Below, in pieces: positions 42,269 through 51,824 of a DNA stretch of 64,000 nucleotides. The notes under the pieces are model-generated. The model ran no database searches and was not told the origin of the DNA. It saw nothing but the letters and a program-made list of their open reading frames with translations. Numbering within the stretch: position 1 is the stretch's first letter; each line of letters begins with the position of its first letter. The translations under genes were made by a program, and so were the position numbers. The stretch comes from SFWF01 sp045537915 (GTDB lineage Bacteria; Bacillota; Clostridia; Oscillospirales; Acutalibacteraceae): NCBI GenBank assembly GCA_045537915.1, contig JAZSQK010000045.1:14240-78239 (forward strand). The letters run 5' to 3'.

Positions 42269-43798
42269 ATGAAAATCAATATCAAAAAAGCATCCCGTTC
42301 TTTAACACGATTTTTGTGTAATTCAACCTATAAAAAGGAGCTGAGAAAGAATCCCGATGCTTTCTATACGTTGGAGGAGCTTTGTCAAAAGGTTAGATTA
42401 GAGACTGATAATTTTGAGGCAGAAGTTAAGGACAGATTTGATATAATCGTTTCGCAGGTTTGCAGATACGGAGATAGGTTTACAAAAAACTGTATTTGCG
42501 TTCAACTGTATGAGGATACCGACCAAACTATGATAAAAGCGATATCTGAGGGCGCCCTCGTTTGCGTGGCTGACCATAAAATTGAGGGTATACCCTGTAT
42601 TGTTGTCCAAAAACCTGCCACGGTTTATGCCGATATGTGTTGCGTGTTGAATGATCTTTCTGCGCTTTGCACGGTTGCAATTGCGGGAAGCATTGGAAAA
42701 ACCACAGCTAAAAAAATGGTTGACTCTGTGTTTAAGAATAATTTGAACACCCTTTGTGATTCGGGTAATGCAAATTTGCTTGAGAGTATCGGATATGTAT
42801 GTCAGCATATCCCAAAGAAAGCCGAAGCCTTTGTTGCCGAATGCAGTGAAGACACACCCGGTATGCTGACCGAAATGTCAAAGATTGTAAAACCAAATAT
42901 TGTTATTATAACCCCGGTAGATAAATCCCACATCCTTCATTACGGCAGCGAAGAAAAAATACTTGCTGAAATTGGCAGCACGGCAGATTATCTTGATGAA
43001 AACGGTGTCTGCATAACAAGTATTGATGATGAAAACACCGCAGGAATGTTTAAGGATAAAAAGGTTATATATGTTTCTGCTAAAACAAAAGAGGCAGATT
43101 TCTTTGCTGATAATATTACTGTTGATTGCGATGGACTCAAGTTTGAGATAACCGAAAAGATAAGCGGAAACGCTTATAAGATTTTTCTTAAAAACACCTT
43201 TGGCGTCCACAACGTATATCCTGCGATGTATGCTTTTGCGGCAGGAGCAGTAGCAGGCTTTGATTATGATAAAATTATTAAAGGCCTTGAAAGCTACAGG
43301 TCCGTGGGAATCAGACAAAATGCCTATAAATCCAAAGGAGTCGTAATTTACGCAGACTGTTATAATGCGGTTGCAAAGTCGGTTCGTTCGGCAATTGAGG
43401 CGGCGCAGAACATCCCGATTAAGGGAAAGTATATTGCTGTTCTCGGGGACATAGCTGAAGCGGGAGATTATACCGAGTCAACCCACCTTGAAATAGCAGA
43501 TATTGTAAACAAATCAAAATTCACAGTTTTTCTTGCATACGGCGAAAACATAATTGCTGCTGCAGAGAAGACGAAATTCAGAGAAGATATTACGGTCATT
43601 CCTTGTAAGGACAGAAAAACACTTAACAGCAATATCAGGAAATTTGCAAAACGAGGAGATCTTGTTTTGTTTAAATCCAGTCATAGCGGTCATCTTAACC
43701 ATTCAATTTTAGCTACCTTTACGGTTGGGTATGTAAGAGAGGGGCTTAAAGGTGTTCCGCCAAAAATAAAGTGGCATTTTAAAATGGCTACAAATTAA
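42269..43798 (+). CDS. MurF-like Mur ligase family protein
   Basis: 509 aa. The ATP-binding loop is CTVAIAGSIGKTTAKKMVD (about 135), the middle domain has ECSEDTPGMLTEMSKIVKPNIVIITPVDKSHILHYGS, and the C-terminal domain has ADCYNAVAKSV (MurF: DSYNANP) and YIAVLGDIAEAGDYTESTHLEIA. Mur ligases join an amino acid or peptide to a carboxylate through an acyl phosphate; true MurF adds D-Ala-D-Ala. The substitutions in conserved motifs and the position in a polysaccharide operon, directly before a D-Ala-D-Ala ligase gene, suggest a variant acting on another carboxylate, perhaps the uronic acid. An ordinary second MurF is the alternative. Confidence 0.87.
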   Translation: MKINIKKASRSLTRFLCNSTYKKELRKNPDAFYTLEELCQKVRLETDNFEAEVKDRFDIIVSQVCRYGDRFTKNCICVQLYEDTDQTMIKAISEGALVCVADHKIEGIPCIVVQKPATVYADMCCVLNDLSALCTVAIAGSIGKTTAKKMVDSVFKNNLNTLCDSGNANLLESIGYVCQHIPKKAEAFVAECSEDTPGMLTEMSKIVKPNIVIITPVDKSHILHYGSEEKILAEIGSTADYLDENGVCITSIDDENTAGMFKDKKVIYVSAKTKEADFFADNITVDCDGLKFEITEKISGNAYKIFLKNTFGVHNVYPAMYAFAAGAVAGFDYDKIIKGLESYRSVGIRQNAYKSKGVVIYADCYNAVAKSVRSAIEAAQNIPIKGKYIAVLGDIAEAGDYTESTHLEIADIVNKSKFTVFLAYGENIIAAAEKTKFREDITVIPCKDRKTLNSNIRKFAKRGDLVLFKSSHSGHLNHSILATFTVGYVREGLKGVPPKIKWHFKMATN

Positions 43799-43818
43799 GT
43801 GTAAAAGCGGAGATAGTT

Positions 43819-44757
43819 ATGGATAAAAACCTGAAAATTATAGTGGTTTGCGGCGGCTTTTCCAGTGAACGAGAGGTATCGCTGAGAAGCGGTGCGGCGG
43901 TATATAAAGCTCTTAAAGGCAGCGGATATAACAACACAGAACTGTTTGACCTTACAGAAGAAAATCTTTCTGAGCTCATAGATAAAAAGCCTGACCTTGT
44001 TTATATTACTCTTCACGGCGTAGGCGGTGAAGACGGCTGTATTCAAGGTGCGCTTGAACTCGCAAATATTTCTTATACAGGCCCCGGTGTTGAAACAAGC
44101 GCAGTTTGTATGAACAAGGTGCTGACAAAACAGGTTATGATATCCTACGGTATTCCAACCGCAAAGTTCCTTGTATTTAACAATCGGCAAGGAGTCTCTG
44201 CCAAGGAAATATCATCAGAAATTATAAATAAAATAGGGCTTCCCGTTGTACTCAAAGCACCCTGTGAGGGCTCAAGTGTCGGCGTGATGATTGTAAATGA
44301 AGAAAAGAATTTAGAAGTCGCAATTGAGGAAATATATTCCTACGGAGATACACTGCTCGCTGAAGAGTTCCTTTCAGGCACAGAGGTTACCCTTCCTATT
44401 TTAGGAAACAAAGAGTTAACGGTATTGCCCGAGGTTGAAATCACAACCGACAATCAGTTTTATGATTTTGAAGCAAAATATACTGCAGGAAAGTGCAACC
44501 ACATAATTCCGTCAAGCCTGAGCCGAGAGGAAAAAGAAAAGGTTGCAAGGATAGGAGCCGACCTTTATAAAATACTCGGTTGCAGAGGACTTTCCAGAAT
44601 TGATTTTATAGTTGACAAAAACAAGGGCCCGATGGTCATTGAGGTTAACACTTCCCCGGGAATGACCGAAATGAGCCTTTTCCCTGATTCTGCAAGATAT
44701 GCAAAAATCAGCTTTGAAGAGCTTGTTTTACGAGTAGCGGAGCTTGGGTTAGAGTAA
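43819..44757 (+). CDS. ddl: D-alanine--D-alanine ligase
   Basis: 312-aa ATP-grasp enzyme joining two D-Ala. The opening VVCGGFSSEREVSLRSG holds the Glu that binds the first D-Ala. KAPCEGSSVGVMIV is the ATP/serine loop. FYDFEAKYTAGKCNHIIPS is the omega loop with Lys-Tyr, the arrangement of D-Ala-D-Ala rather than D-Ala-D-Lac enzymes. RIDFIVDKNKGPMVIEVNTSPGMT gives the metal ligands. Length is normal. It follows the MurF-like gene by 20 bases. Housekeeping ddl is usually near cell-wall genes, so this copy is likely dedicated to the polysaccharide cluster (inference). Confidence 0.93.
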   Translation: MDKNLKIIVVCGGFSSEREVSLRSGAAVYKALKGSGYNNTELFDLTEENLSELIDKKPDLVYITLHGVGGEDGCIQGALELANISYTGPGVETSAVCMNKVLTKQVMISYGIPTAKFLVFNNRQGVSAKEISSEIINKIGLPVVLKAPCEGSSVGVMIVNEEKNLEVAIEEIYSYGDTLLAEEFLSGTEVTLPILGNKELTVLPEVEITTDNQFYDFEAKYTAGKCNHIIPSSLSREEKEKVARIGADLYKILGCRGLSRIDFIVDKNKGPMVIEVNTSPGMTEMSLFPDSARYAKISFEELVLRVAELGLE

Positions 44758-44782
44758 TTGTTGGCTTTTAAGGAGAAGTTTG

Positions 44783-46051
44783 ATGAGATTATTAGTGTTG
44801 TCACGCTCGGCATGGAGAAACGATAATAGCACGGGCAGAACATTATCTGATATTATGAGCGCATTACCTGATGCCGAAGTTTATGGTATTTCTATGCGTG
44901 ATCAGGCGATGCAAAATGATATTTGCAAACAAAACTTTATAATTTCTGAAAAACAAATGGTAAAGCATCTGCTTGGTAAGGGACAGGTTGGGAAAAAAGA
45001 GCAGGTTTTATCACAGGATACACAAGAAGTCAGCAATATATATGATAATACAAAAGCAAAAAGCCGTATATTACTTTGGTTTTTAAGAGAACTTCTATGG
45101 AGCATAGGCGGTTGGAAGAATGAAAACCTTAAAAGGTATATTGAAGAAGTTAAACCCGATATAATTTTTTCTCCTGTTTTTCCGGGCTGTTATCCTCAAA
45201 AGTTACTCCTTCACATCAAAAAAATCAGCGGAGCCAAGGTTGCTGTTTTTCATATGGATGACAATTACACCTTAAAAAGATATTCGCTTTCCCCGCTTTT
45301 TTGGATTTATCGGTTCTTAATGCGAAAGTGGGTTAAAAAAGCAACAAAAAGCGCTGATATTGTGTACGTTATTTCTGAGCTTCAAAAAAAAGAATACGAA
45401 AAGTGTTTTGGTTGTGTTTGTAAGCTTTTAACAAAGGCTGCAGATTTTATGGGAGAACCAGAACTGAAAAAAGAGTACAATTCTCCGCTTCAACTTGTAT
45501 ATACAGGTAATATCGAGCTTAACCGTTGGAAATCATTAGCTCATATAGCAAATGTGCTCGAGCAGATAAATAAAAATGGTATTAAAGCCCAACTTAAAAT
45601 ATATACGGGCAATCAGATAACCGATAAGATGAACGAGGCGCTGAATAGGGGGGAGTCCTCCTGCGTTATGGGCAGTGTTTCTGCCGATAAGGTTGCCGAA
45701 ATTCAGAAAAATGCTGATATGCTTGTTCACGTAGAGGCTCTTGATATTAAAAACAAGCTTACGGTAAGACAATCTTTTTCTACCAAAATAGTCGATTACC
45801 TTGCCGCTGCCCGTCCTATTCTTGCCTTCGGTCCAAAGGATGTTGCATCTATCGACCATTTTGTAAAAAATGACTGTGCGATTACAGCCGATAGCGAAGA
45901 GGAGCTTTTTAGCAAACTCTCTGCGGCTATCGAGGATAAAAACGAATTGAACAGGCTTTCAGAAAAAGCTTATGAATGTGGAAAAAGGTTTCACAATAAA
46001 CAGGATATTGATTCAATGCTCAAAAGCGATATGCTTCATCTGCTGGGTTAA
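44783..46051 (+). CDS. Glycosyltransferase (GT-B, GT4-like)
   Basis: 422 aa. The start is the ATG at 44783, seven bases after AAGGAG (a TTG one codon earlier is possible). The N-terminal half has MRLLVLSRSAWRNDNSTGRTL and a membrane-associating basic helix near residue 175-200. The C-terminal half has LVYTGNIELNRWKSLAHIA and VEALDIKNKLTVRQSFSTKIVDYLAAARPILAFGP, a variant of the nucleotide-sugar binding region. Donor unknown. Confidence 0.85.
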   Translation: MRLLVLSRSAWRNDNSTGRTLSDIMSALPDAEVYGISMRDQAMQNDICKQNFIISEKQMVKHLLGKGQVGKKEQVLSQDTQEVSNIYDNTKAKSRILLWFLRELLWSIGGWKNENLKRYIEEVKPDIIFSPVFPGCYPQKLLLHIKKISGAKVAVFHMDDNYTLKRYSLSPLFWIYRFLMRKWVKKATKSADIVYVISELQKKEYEKCFGCVCKLLTKAADFMGEPELKKEYNSPLQLVYTGNIELNRWKSLAHIANVLEQINKNGIKAQLKIYTGNQITDKMNEALNRGESSCVMGSVSADKVAEIQKNADMLVHVEALDIKNKLTVRQSFSTKIVDYLAAARPILAFGPKDVASIDHFVKNDCAITADSEEELFSKLSAAIEDKNELNRLSEKAYECGKRFHNKQDIDSMLKSDMLHLLG

Positions 46052-46065
46052 AAGGAGTGTAAATT

Positions 46066-47133
46066 TTGACAGTATATCTCATAAATATATTCTTAATACT
46101 TTTTTGGGGATATTTCTTACTATACAGATACAAAAGTGATAAAAATACTAAAATATACTGCGGCATAATTGCACTCCAGTGGATACTTATATCGGGCCTC
46201 AGACATATCACCATGGGCGCAGATACCGAGAGATATTATAATTCCTTTGAAGCAACAAAAAGCTTATCCTGGACAGAAATATTTAATAATCTTCGTGATT
46301 ATTTGTTTGCAGGAGCCAGGTCTAAGGACCCGGGATATGATTTATTTGAAAAGGTATTTCAGATTTTCTGCTCAGATTATCAGGTGTACCTTGTTTTCAT
46401 TGCTACAATCTTCACAGTAATTATGGCTGTGTGGATTTATAAAAACTCGGCTATGCCTGAGTTTAGCTTTATACTTTATTCTGTGTTATTTTACGCCTTC
46501 TATGCAGTTACGGGACACAGGCAGACAATAGCTACAGCGCTGATTGTTTTCTGGGGATATAAGTATATTAAGGAAAGAAAGCTTGTAAAATTCCTGATAC
46601 TTGCCTTTATAGCTTTTTTGTTGCACAAATCGTCCTTGGTGTTTATTCCCTTCTACTTTATAGCAAATATACCTATAACCCCGATGTATGTTGTTTTCGC
46701 CCTCGTAATAATTGCAGTAGTCGTTATTTCGGGACAAGGCTTATATGGAGCTATAGCAGAAAGCATGGGCTTTGGCGACGAACAAATTAATTATTCTAAA
46801 GGCGGAGCCGAAACCTATGCTACTATACTGACGCTTATGTGTATAATTATCCTCGTCTTTTATATCTATTATAAAAACAGGAGTGAAAATGCTGCAAGAA
46901 TCTTTAATATTACACTGCTAACATTAATGTCTTCCTTGCTCGTATTCCAAAACCAAGGTTTTATGAGAATTCAGCAGTATTACTCCCTTTTCCTAATGGT
47001 TACCTTCCCCGAGATTATTTTATCCTTTGATAAAAAGGGTAGAACTATTACATACCTTGTTACTATGGGTGTCCTTATCGGATATCTGATAAGCAACAAC
47101 CCGAGTTATCTGTTCTTCTGGCAGCAGGTGTAG
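46066..47133 (+). CDS. wzy: EpsG-family polysaccharide polymerase
   Basis: 355-aa protein with about ten hydrophobic helices. SGLRHITMGADTERYYNSF is the EpsG-type signature (GxxxxGxDTxxY), followed by DPGYDLFEKVFQIF and TGHRQTIATAL. EpsG/Wzy proteins polymerise lipid-linked repeat units on the outer membrane face. It starts at TTG 46066, eight bases after AAGGAG; no closer ATG exists. Confidence 0.9.
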   Translation: MTVYLINIFLILFWGYFLLYRYKSDKNTKIYCGIIALQWILISGLRHITMGADTERYYNSFEATKSLSWTEIFNNLRDYLFAGARSKDPGYDLFEKVFQIFCSDYQVYLVFIATIFTVIMAVWIYKNSAMPEFSFILYSVLFYAFYAVTGHRQTIATALIVFWGYKYIKERKLVKFLILAFIAFLLHKSSLVFIPFYFIANIPITPMYVVFALVIIAVVVISGQGLYGAIAESMGFGDEQINYSKGGAETYATILTLMCIIILVFYIYYKNRSENAARIFNITLLTLMSSLLVFQNQGFMRIQQYYSLFLMVTFPEIILSFDKKGRTITYLVTMGVLIGYLISNNPSYLFFWQQV

Positions 47134-47135
47134 AT

Positions 47136-48353
47136 ATGAAGATAATTCAAATCAATGCTGTAAACGGGGTTTCTTCCACAGGGAGAACCTCCTATGAAAT
47201 GAGTAGTTTTTTAAACGATGCAGGACATTCTTGCGTAACGGCATATTCACAGGGTCAGAGAACTAAAGAGAATATAGAGTATAAAATAGGTAGCAGATTT
47301 GACACTAAGCTTCACGGTCTGATGTCAAGAATAAGCGGAAGGCAAGGGTATTTTTCCCACATAGCTACAAAAAAGCTTTTAAAGTTTATGGATGAATATA
47401 AGCCCGATGTAGTATTGCTCAGAAATCTTCACGGCAACTATATAAATCTGCCGATGTTACTGAAGTATTTAGCAAAAAAAGATATTGCAACAGTTGCAGT
47501 TTTGCACGACTGTTGGTTCTACACAGGCAAATGCTGTCACTATACTGTTCAAAACTGCTTTAAGTGGAAAGATACTTGCGGCAGCTGCCCCCAGCTCAAA
47601 AAACATAATGTCAGCTGGTTTTTTGACAGAACAGCAAAAATGCAAGCCGACAAGATAAAGTTTTTTGGCTCTATACCTCGTCTTGCGGTCGTCGGCGTTT
47701 CAGACTGGATAACCAATGAGGCAAGAACTGCGTCGGTTTTTAAAGGTGTAAAGCTTTTTAAGAGAATTTACAATTGGGTAGATGCAGACACATTTTCATA
47801 TAGCCCGGCAGAAGAATTAAAAGAAAAACTCGGACTTAAAGACAAAAAGGTTATTCTTTCGGTTGCGTACGGATGGACTAAGGATAAAGGTCTTGATACC
47901 ATTAATGAAATTTCCAAGAAGCTTAAGCCTGATGAAAAAATTCTACTTGTTGGAGATATTTATGAGGACATTATTTTAAATGATAATATCGTCCATGTTC
48001 CTACAACTCAGTTATCTGAAAAACTGGCGCAGTATTATTCTCTGGCAGATGTATTTGTTCAGCCCTCCTTGGAGGAAACCTTTGGCAAGGTAACTGCTGA
48101 GGCTCTTTCTTGCGGAACGCCGGTGGTATGCTTCAATTCAACCACCACACCCGAGCTTGTCAAAAACGGTTGCGGAACAGTTCTCGAAAGGCTTGATGTT
48201 GACAGTATGCTTAGTGCCGCCAGAGAGATTATAACAAAAGGCAAAAAGTTTTATTCTGATTACTGTCGTGAGACTGCGTTGGCTCTTTTTTCCAAAGAGG
48301 ATAATATCGGCGAATATATTGATGTTTTTGAAAATCTGATAGGGGAGAAATAA
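47136..48353 (+). CDS. Glycosyltransferase family 4 protein (WcaC-like, Cys-rich insert)
   Basis: 405 aa. The start MKIIQINAVNGVSSTGRT is the GT4 glycine loop. An unusual segment HDCWFYTGKCCHYTVQNC continuing to CGSCPQ has Cys and His placed like a zinc site, a mark of the WcaC subgroup. The C-terminal half has VQPSLEETFGKVTAEALSCGTPVVCF with the EX7E motif. It starts two bases after the polymerase stop. Confidence 0.9.
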   Translation: MKIIQINAVNGVSSTGRTSYEMSSFLNDAGHSCVTAYSQGQRTKENIEYKIGSRFDTKLHGLMSRISGRQGYFSHIATKKLLKFMDEYKPDVVLLRNLHGNYINLPMLLKYLAKKDIATVAVLHDCWFYTGKCCHYTVQNCFKWKDTCGSCPQLKKHNVSWFFDRTAKMQADKIKFFGSIPRLAVVGVSDWITNEARTASVFKGVKLFKRIYNWVDADTFSYSPAEELKEKLGLKDKKVILSVAYGWTKDKGLDTINEISKKLKPDEKILLVGDIYEDIILNDNIVHVPTTQLSEKLAQYYSLADVFVQPSLEETFGKVTAEALSCGTPVVCFNSTTTPELVKNGCGTVLERLDVDSMLSAAREIITKGKKFYSDYCRETALALFSKEDNIGEYIDVFENLIGEK

Positions 48354-48356
48354 ACT

Positions 48357-49631
48357 ATGAAAGTTTTATGGATAGTTAATATGGTCTTTCCGGAAGTTGC
48401 CGAAAAGTTGGGTTTAAGGACAAGTACAAGTGGCGGCTGGCTACTTGACCTTGCTAAAGGTGTGTCTGAAAACAAAGAAACTGAACTCGGTGTCATGACA
48501 TATTATTTCGGTAAAGAATTCGTTGATATTGAGCATAACGGAGTCAGATATTTTTTGCTTCCCGGCGGAAGCAAAAGACTTCTTTATAAAAACAAAAAAA
48601 CAGCTGAAGACTGTAAAAAAATTGTATCATTATTTAATCCTGATATTATTCATATCCACGGAACAGAATATGCGCCCGGATATGAGATGCTAAATGCGCA
48701 CCCTGAAATTCCATCTGTTTTGACAATTCAAGGTGTGATAAAAAGAATAGCAGAAGAATATTATGGTGGCTTTACGCTTTGGCAAATCCTTAAAATGTCA
48801 AAATTCAAGGATATTATAAGAGGGAAAATACCGCTGACATATAAAATGCTTTACACTAAAAATGCTAAGCGTGAAATAGAAGTTCTTAAAAAGGTAAAGT
48901 ATGTTACCGGTAGAACGGATTGGGATAAGTCAACCATGCTTGCGGTGAATCCAAACCTAAGATATTTCAGGTGCAACTATAATCTTCGGGATGCTTTTTA
49001 TAATAGTGAAAAGTGGTGTGCTGAAACAATGACACCGCACACCATAATTACTAATGCAGGACATTATTCGTTAAAGGGCTTACATATTGTTATCAAAGCT
49101 TTATCAATCGTTAAAAATAAGTATCCCGATGTTAAGCTGTTTATTCCGGGTGGCGGTAAAGCAGAGAATGGCAGACTCGTAAATCCTTCAAGCTATACTT
49201 GTTATTTGCTTAAGATGATTGATAAATTGCAACTTAACGAAAATGTTGAGTTTGTAGGAAATTTAGGTCCAGATAAAGTTGCGGAGCATTTAAGAAAAGC
49301 TAACGTTTGTGTGGTTTCTTCTGCAATTGAGGGAGCATCGGCAACGCTATGCGAAGCTATGATGGTTGGTACACCTTCTATCAGTTCATATCGTGGAGGA
49401 ATGACTGATCTGCTTACTGACAAAGTAAATGGCTTTACCTATGATTTTCCGGAGTACCCACAGTTAGCGCTCAGAATTATGGAAATATTTGGAAATGACA
49501 AGCTTTCAAACACTTTTTCAAAAAGAACAATTGAACTTGCAAACATTCGCCATGACAGAGAGCGTAATCCACGTGAAATGGTTGAAGTTTATAAGGAGGT
49601 TCTGCGTTGTGAACACAAGGAAACAATATAA
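48357..49631 (+). CDS. Glycosyltransferase family 4 protein
   Basis: 424 aa; N-terminal domain from MKVLWIVNMVFPEVAEKLG with IHIHGTEYAPGYEML, C-terminal domain with GHYSLKGLHIVIKAL and VVSSAIEGASATLCEAMMVGTPSISSYRGGM (EX7E in EGASATLCE). It may add one of the inner sugars. The next gene starts inside its last 23 bases in another frame. This and the following two genes are visibly more A+T-rich than the ends of the operon, as is usual for serotype-specific inner regions. Confidence 0.9.
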   Translation: MKVLWIVNMVFPEVAEKLGLRTSTSGGWLLDLAKGVSENKETELGVMTYYFGKEFVDIEHNGVRYFLLPGGSKRLLYKNKKTAEDCKKIVSLFNPDIIHIHGTEYAPGYEMLNAHPEIPSVLTIQGVIKRIAEEYYGGFTLWQILKMSKFKDIIRGKIPLTYKMLYTKNAKREIEVLKKVKYVTGRTDWDKSTMLAVNPNLRYFRCNYNLRDAFYNSEKWCAETMTPHTIITNAGHYSLKGLHIVIKALSIVKNKYPDVKLFIPGGGKAENGRLVNPSSYTCYLLKMIDKLQLNENVEFVGNLGPDKVAEHLRKANVCVVSSAIEGASATLCEAMMVGTPSISSYRGGMTDLLTDKVNGFTYDFPEYPQLALRIMEIFGNDKLSNTFSKRTIELANIRHDRERNPREMVEVYKEVLRCEHKETI

Positions 49632-50652
49632 TTCTTTAGACTTAGCAAAGTTTATAGCGGCAATCCTAATTGTTATAATACATGCAAATCCTTTTAGTAC
49701 ATATAGCAGTGTGGCAGCATTTGCATTTAGAAATATTATTGCTACTGTTGCCGTACCGTTCTTTTTCGTAACAAGTGGTTTTCTGTTTTGCGTTAAACTC
49801 AATACATTGCCTAGCGAAGATAAATCAAGTTATTTTAGGAAGTACTTTTTAAGACTCCTTACAATGTATCTTTTGTGGAGTGCAGTATACTTTATATTTG
49901 TTTTAACTGACTGGATTAGAAACGGATTTACCTCTGCAGACCTACTGATTTATATCAGAGACTTCTTTTTTGAAGGAAGTTATTCTACAATTTGGTTTTT
50001 ACCGGCTTTAATGACTGCCGTTACTATTGTGTATTTTCTTAAAAAGAAATTTACATATTTTCAAATATTTTTAATGGCACTTCCTTTTTATTTATTTGCG
50101 TGTTTGGGTAGTTCTTATTATGGATTAACAAAACAAATCCCATTAATTAGTGATTTGTTTAATGTGTATTATTCTTTTTTTGATACCATTAAGAATGGAG
50201 TTCTTTTCGGTTTTGTGTATGTAGCACTTGGCGGAATCTTCTCGGAGAACACTGAAAAACTCATTCTGCCAATTAAAAAGTCAATTTTATGGATAGTGGT
50301 TTTCTTTGCAACTATGGCTACCGAAACAGTTGGACAAAGGTTGCTTGGTTGGTCTGCAAAAGGTGTAGATACAAAGCTAATGCTCTTACCATTATCGTTT
50401 TTTATATTCTCTTTTGTGCTTTCAATTAATTGTAAAAGTAAATCAGTTTATATTTGGATGAGAAAATTAAGTCTTATGATGTTTTTAAGTCAAAGAATTT
50501 TTCTTTCATTGTTCGATATATTCTTAAACGACACTATTTTTGTTCAAAATTCTGTAATTTATTTTTCTTCGATTTTGGGCTTAACTCTATTATTTTCCTT
50601 TGCTTTTATTAAGTTGTCTGATAAGATTAAAGTATTAAAGATGTTTTATTAG
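49609..50652 (+). CDS. Acyltransferase family 3 membrane protein
   Basis: 347-aa integral membrane protein with about ten helices. The beginning YNSLDLAKFIAAILIVIIHANPF carries the His of the acyltransferase-3 (OafA/WecH) family, and VPFFFVTSGFLF follows. It probably O-acetylates the polysaccharide using acetyl-CoA. I start at GTG 49609 because AAGGAGG lies eight bases upstream; the frame is open for 40 codons further but that stretch is the end of the preceding glycosyltransferase gene read in another frame. Confidence 0.9.
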   Translation: MNTRKQYNSLDLAKFIAAILIVIIHANPFSTYSSVAAFAFRNIIATVAVPFFFVTSGFLFCVKLNTLPSEDKSSYFRKYFLRLLTMYLLWSAVYFIFVLTDWIRNGFTSADLLIYIRDFFFEGSYSTIWFLPALMTAVTIVYFLKKKFTYFQIFLMALPFYLFACLGSSYYGLTKQIPLISDLFNVYYSFFDTIKNGVLFGFVYVALGGIFSENTEKLILPIKKSILWIVVFFATMATETVGQRLLGWSAKGVDTKLMLLPLSFFIFSFVLSINCKSKSVYIWMRKLSLMMFLSQRIFLSLFDIFLNDTIFVQNSVIYFSSILGLTLLFSFAFIKLSDKIKVLKMFY

Positions 50653-50661
50653 GAGAGTTTA

Positions 50662-51804
50662 ATGAAACTTACTTTTTTTGGTAGTGTTCTCGGATATCAT
50701 CAGGAAGGGCTTTGTAATGCCTTTTATGAGATTTTGGGAGATGATTTTCGCTTTGTCGCTTATGGGGACCTGCCCGATTACAGAAAAGAAGCTGGTTTTA
50801 AAAACCTTGCTGATATATATCCTTATGTGGTTAAGGCGTATACAGAAGAGGGAAAAAAGGTTGCAGATAATCTCCTTAAGGTCAGTGATGTTGCCATTAT
50901 AGGAGCTACCGATAATAATGTTATTAAGGCATGTGTTGAAAACGGGGTTGAGACCTATATGTTTTCCGAGCGATTCTTTAAAAAAGGTGCTTGGCGGGCA
51001 TTCATACCTACAACAAGAAAAAAGGTAAAGGTCAGGGCGGCAGGATACACACAAGATAACTTCAAGGTGCTTTGCGCATCATCTTATCTGCCTTATGATT
51101 TGTCTCTTTGCGGTTGGAAGGGAAAGGCATATAAATGGGGTTATTTTCCTGAGCTTAAGGAATATGATATCAATGACCTCTTATCTAAAAAAGCGGCTTC
51201 TGATGAACCCGTTAACATTTTATGGGCGGCTCGGTTTCTGGAACTTAAACATCCGGAAAAAGCCGTACAGGTTGCTAAATATTTAAAAGGACGAGGTCTT
51301 AATTTCCACTTAAATATTATAGGATATGGCGAACTGGAAAATGTTTTGCTAAAGCAAATTTCTGATTTCGGGCTGGAGGAGCAGGTATCTTTCTTGGGAA
51401 AGAAAACTGCGCCCCAAGTTCGTGAAGCTATGGAAAATTCTGATATTTTCCTTATGACCAGCGACTATAACGAGGGATGGGGCGTAGTTATTAACGAGAG
51501 CCTCAGTTGCGGTTGTGTGGTTATAGCCGACCAAGCGCCGGGAGCCACCAATTATTTGATTGAAAACGGGGCTAATGGTTTTACCTACAGGGAAGACATA
51601 CGCACGGTATTCCCGGTGCTCGAAAAACTGATTGCCGATGAGAAATACAGAAAGCAAATTCAAGTGAATGCCTATGAATATATGATTAACAACGCATCTC
51701 CGCAAGTCGTTTCCAAGAGATTTGTAGAAATGTGTAAAGATGGTAAAGAGTTTGAAGATGGATTTTGCAGTGAAGCGCCGATTATAAAATCTAAATGGTT
51801 TTAA
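50662..51804 (+). CDS. Glycosyltransferase family 4 protein
   Basis: 380 aa; MKLTFFGSVLGYHQEGLCNAF at the start, PVNILWAARFLELKHPEKAVQVAKYL in the hinge, and MTSDYNEGWGVVINESLSCGCVVIADQAPGATNYLI with the EX7E motif. A GT-B retaining enzyme of unknown donor, probably one of the repeat-unit transferases. Confidence 0.9.
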   Translation: MKLTFFGSVLGYHQEGLCNAFYEILGDDFRFVAYGDLPDYRKEAGFKNLADIYPYVVKAYTEEGKKVADNLLKVSDVAIIGATDNNVIKACVENGVETYMFSERFFKKGAWRAFIPTTRKKVKVRAAGYTQDNFKVLCASSYLPYDLSLCGWKGKAYKWGYFPELKEYDINDLLSKKAASDEPVNILWAARFLELKHPEKAVQVAKYLKGRGLNFHLNIIGYGELENVLLKQISDFGLEEQVSFLGKKTAPQVREAMENSDIFLMTSDYNEGWGVVINESLSCGCVVIADQAPGATNYLIENGANGFTYREDIRTVFPVLEKLIADEKYRKQIQVNAYEYMINNASPQVVSKRFVEMCKDGKEFEDGFCSEAPIIKSKWF

Positions 51805-51824
51805 TGCCTTTTGGGAGGATATTA

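Noticed and set aside
36305..44757. Vancomycin-resistance-like D-Ala-D-Lac system (hydroxyacid dehydrogenase plus Ddl)
   Set aside because: The ligase keeps the Lys-Tyr omega-loop pair of D-Ala-D-Ala enzymes, no VanX-like dipeptidase is present, and the genes are embedded in a polysaccharide operon.
49489..49608. Upstream extension of the acyltransferase gene
   Set aside because: The extra 40 codons are the end of the glycosyltransferase gene in another frame; the GTG at 49609 has a good ribosome site and gives a normal acyltransferase start.
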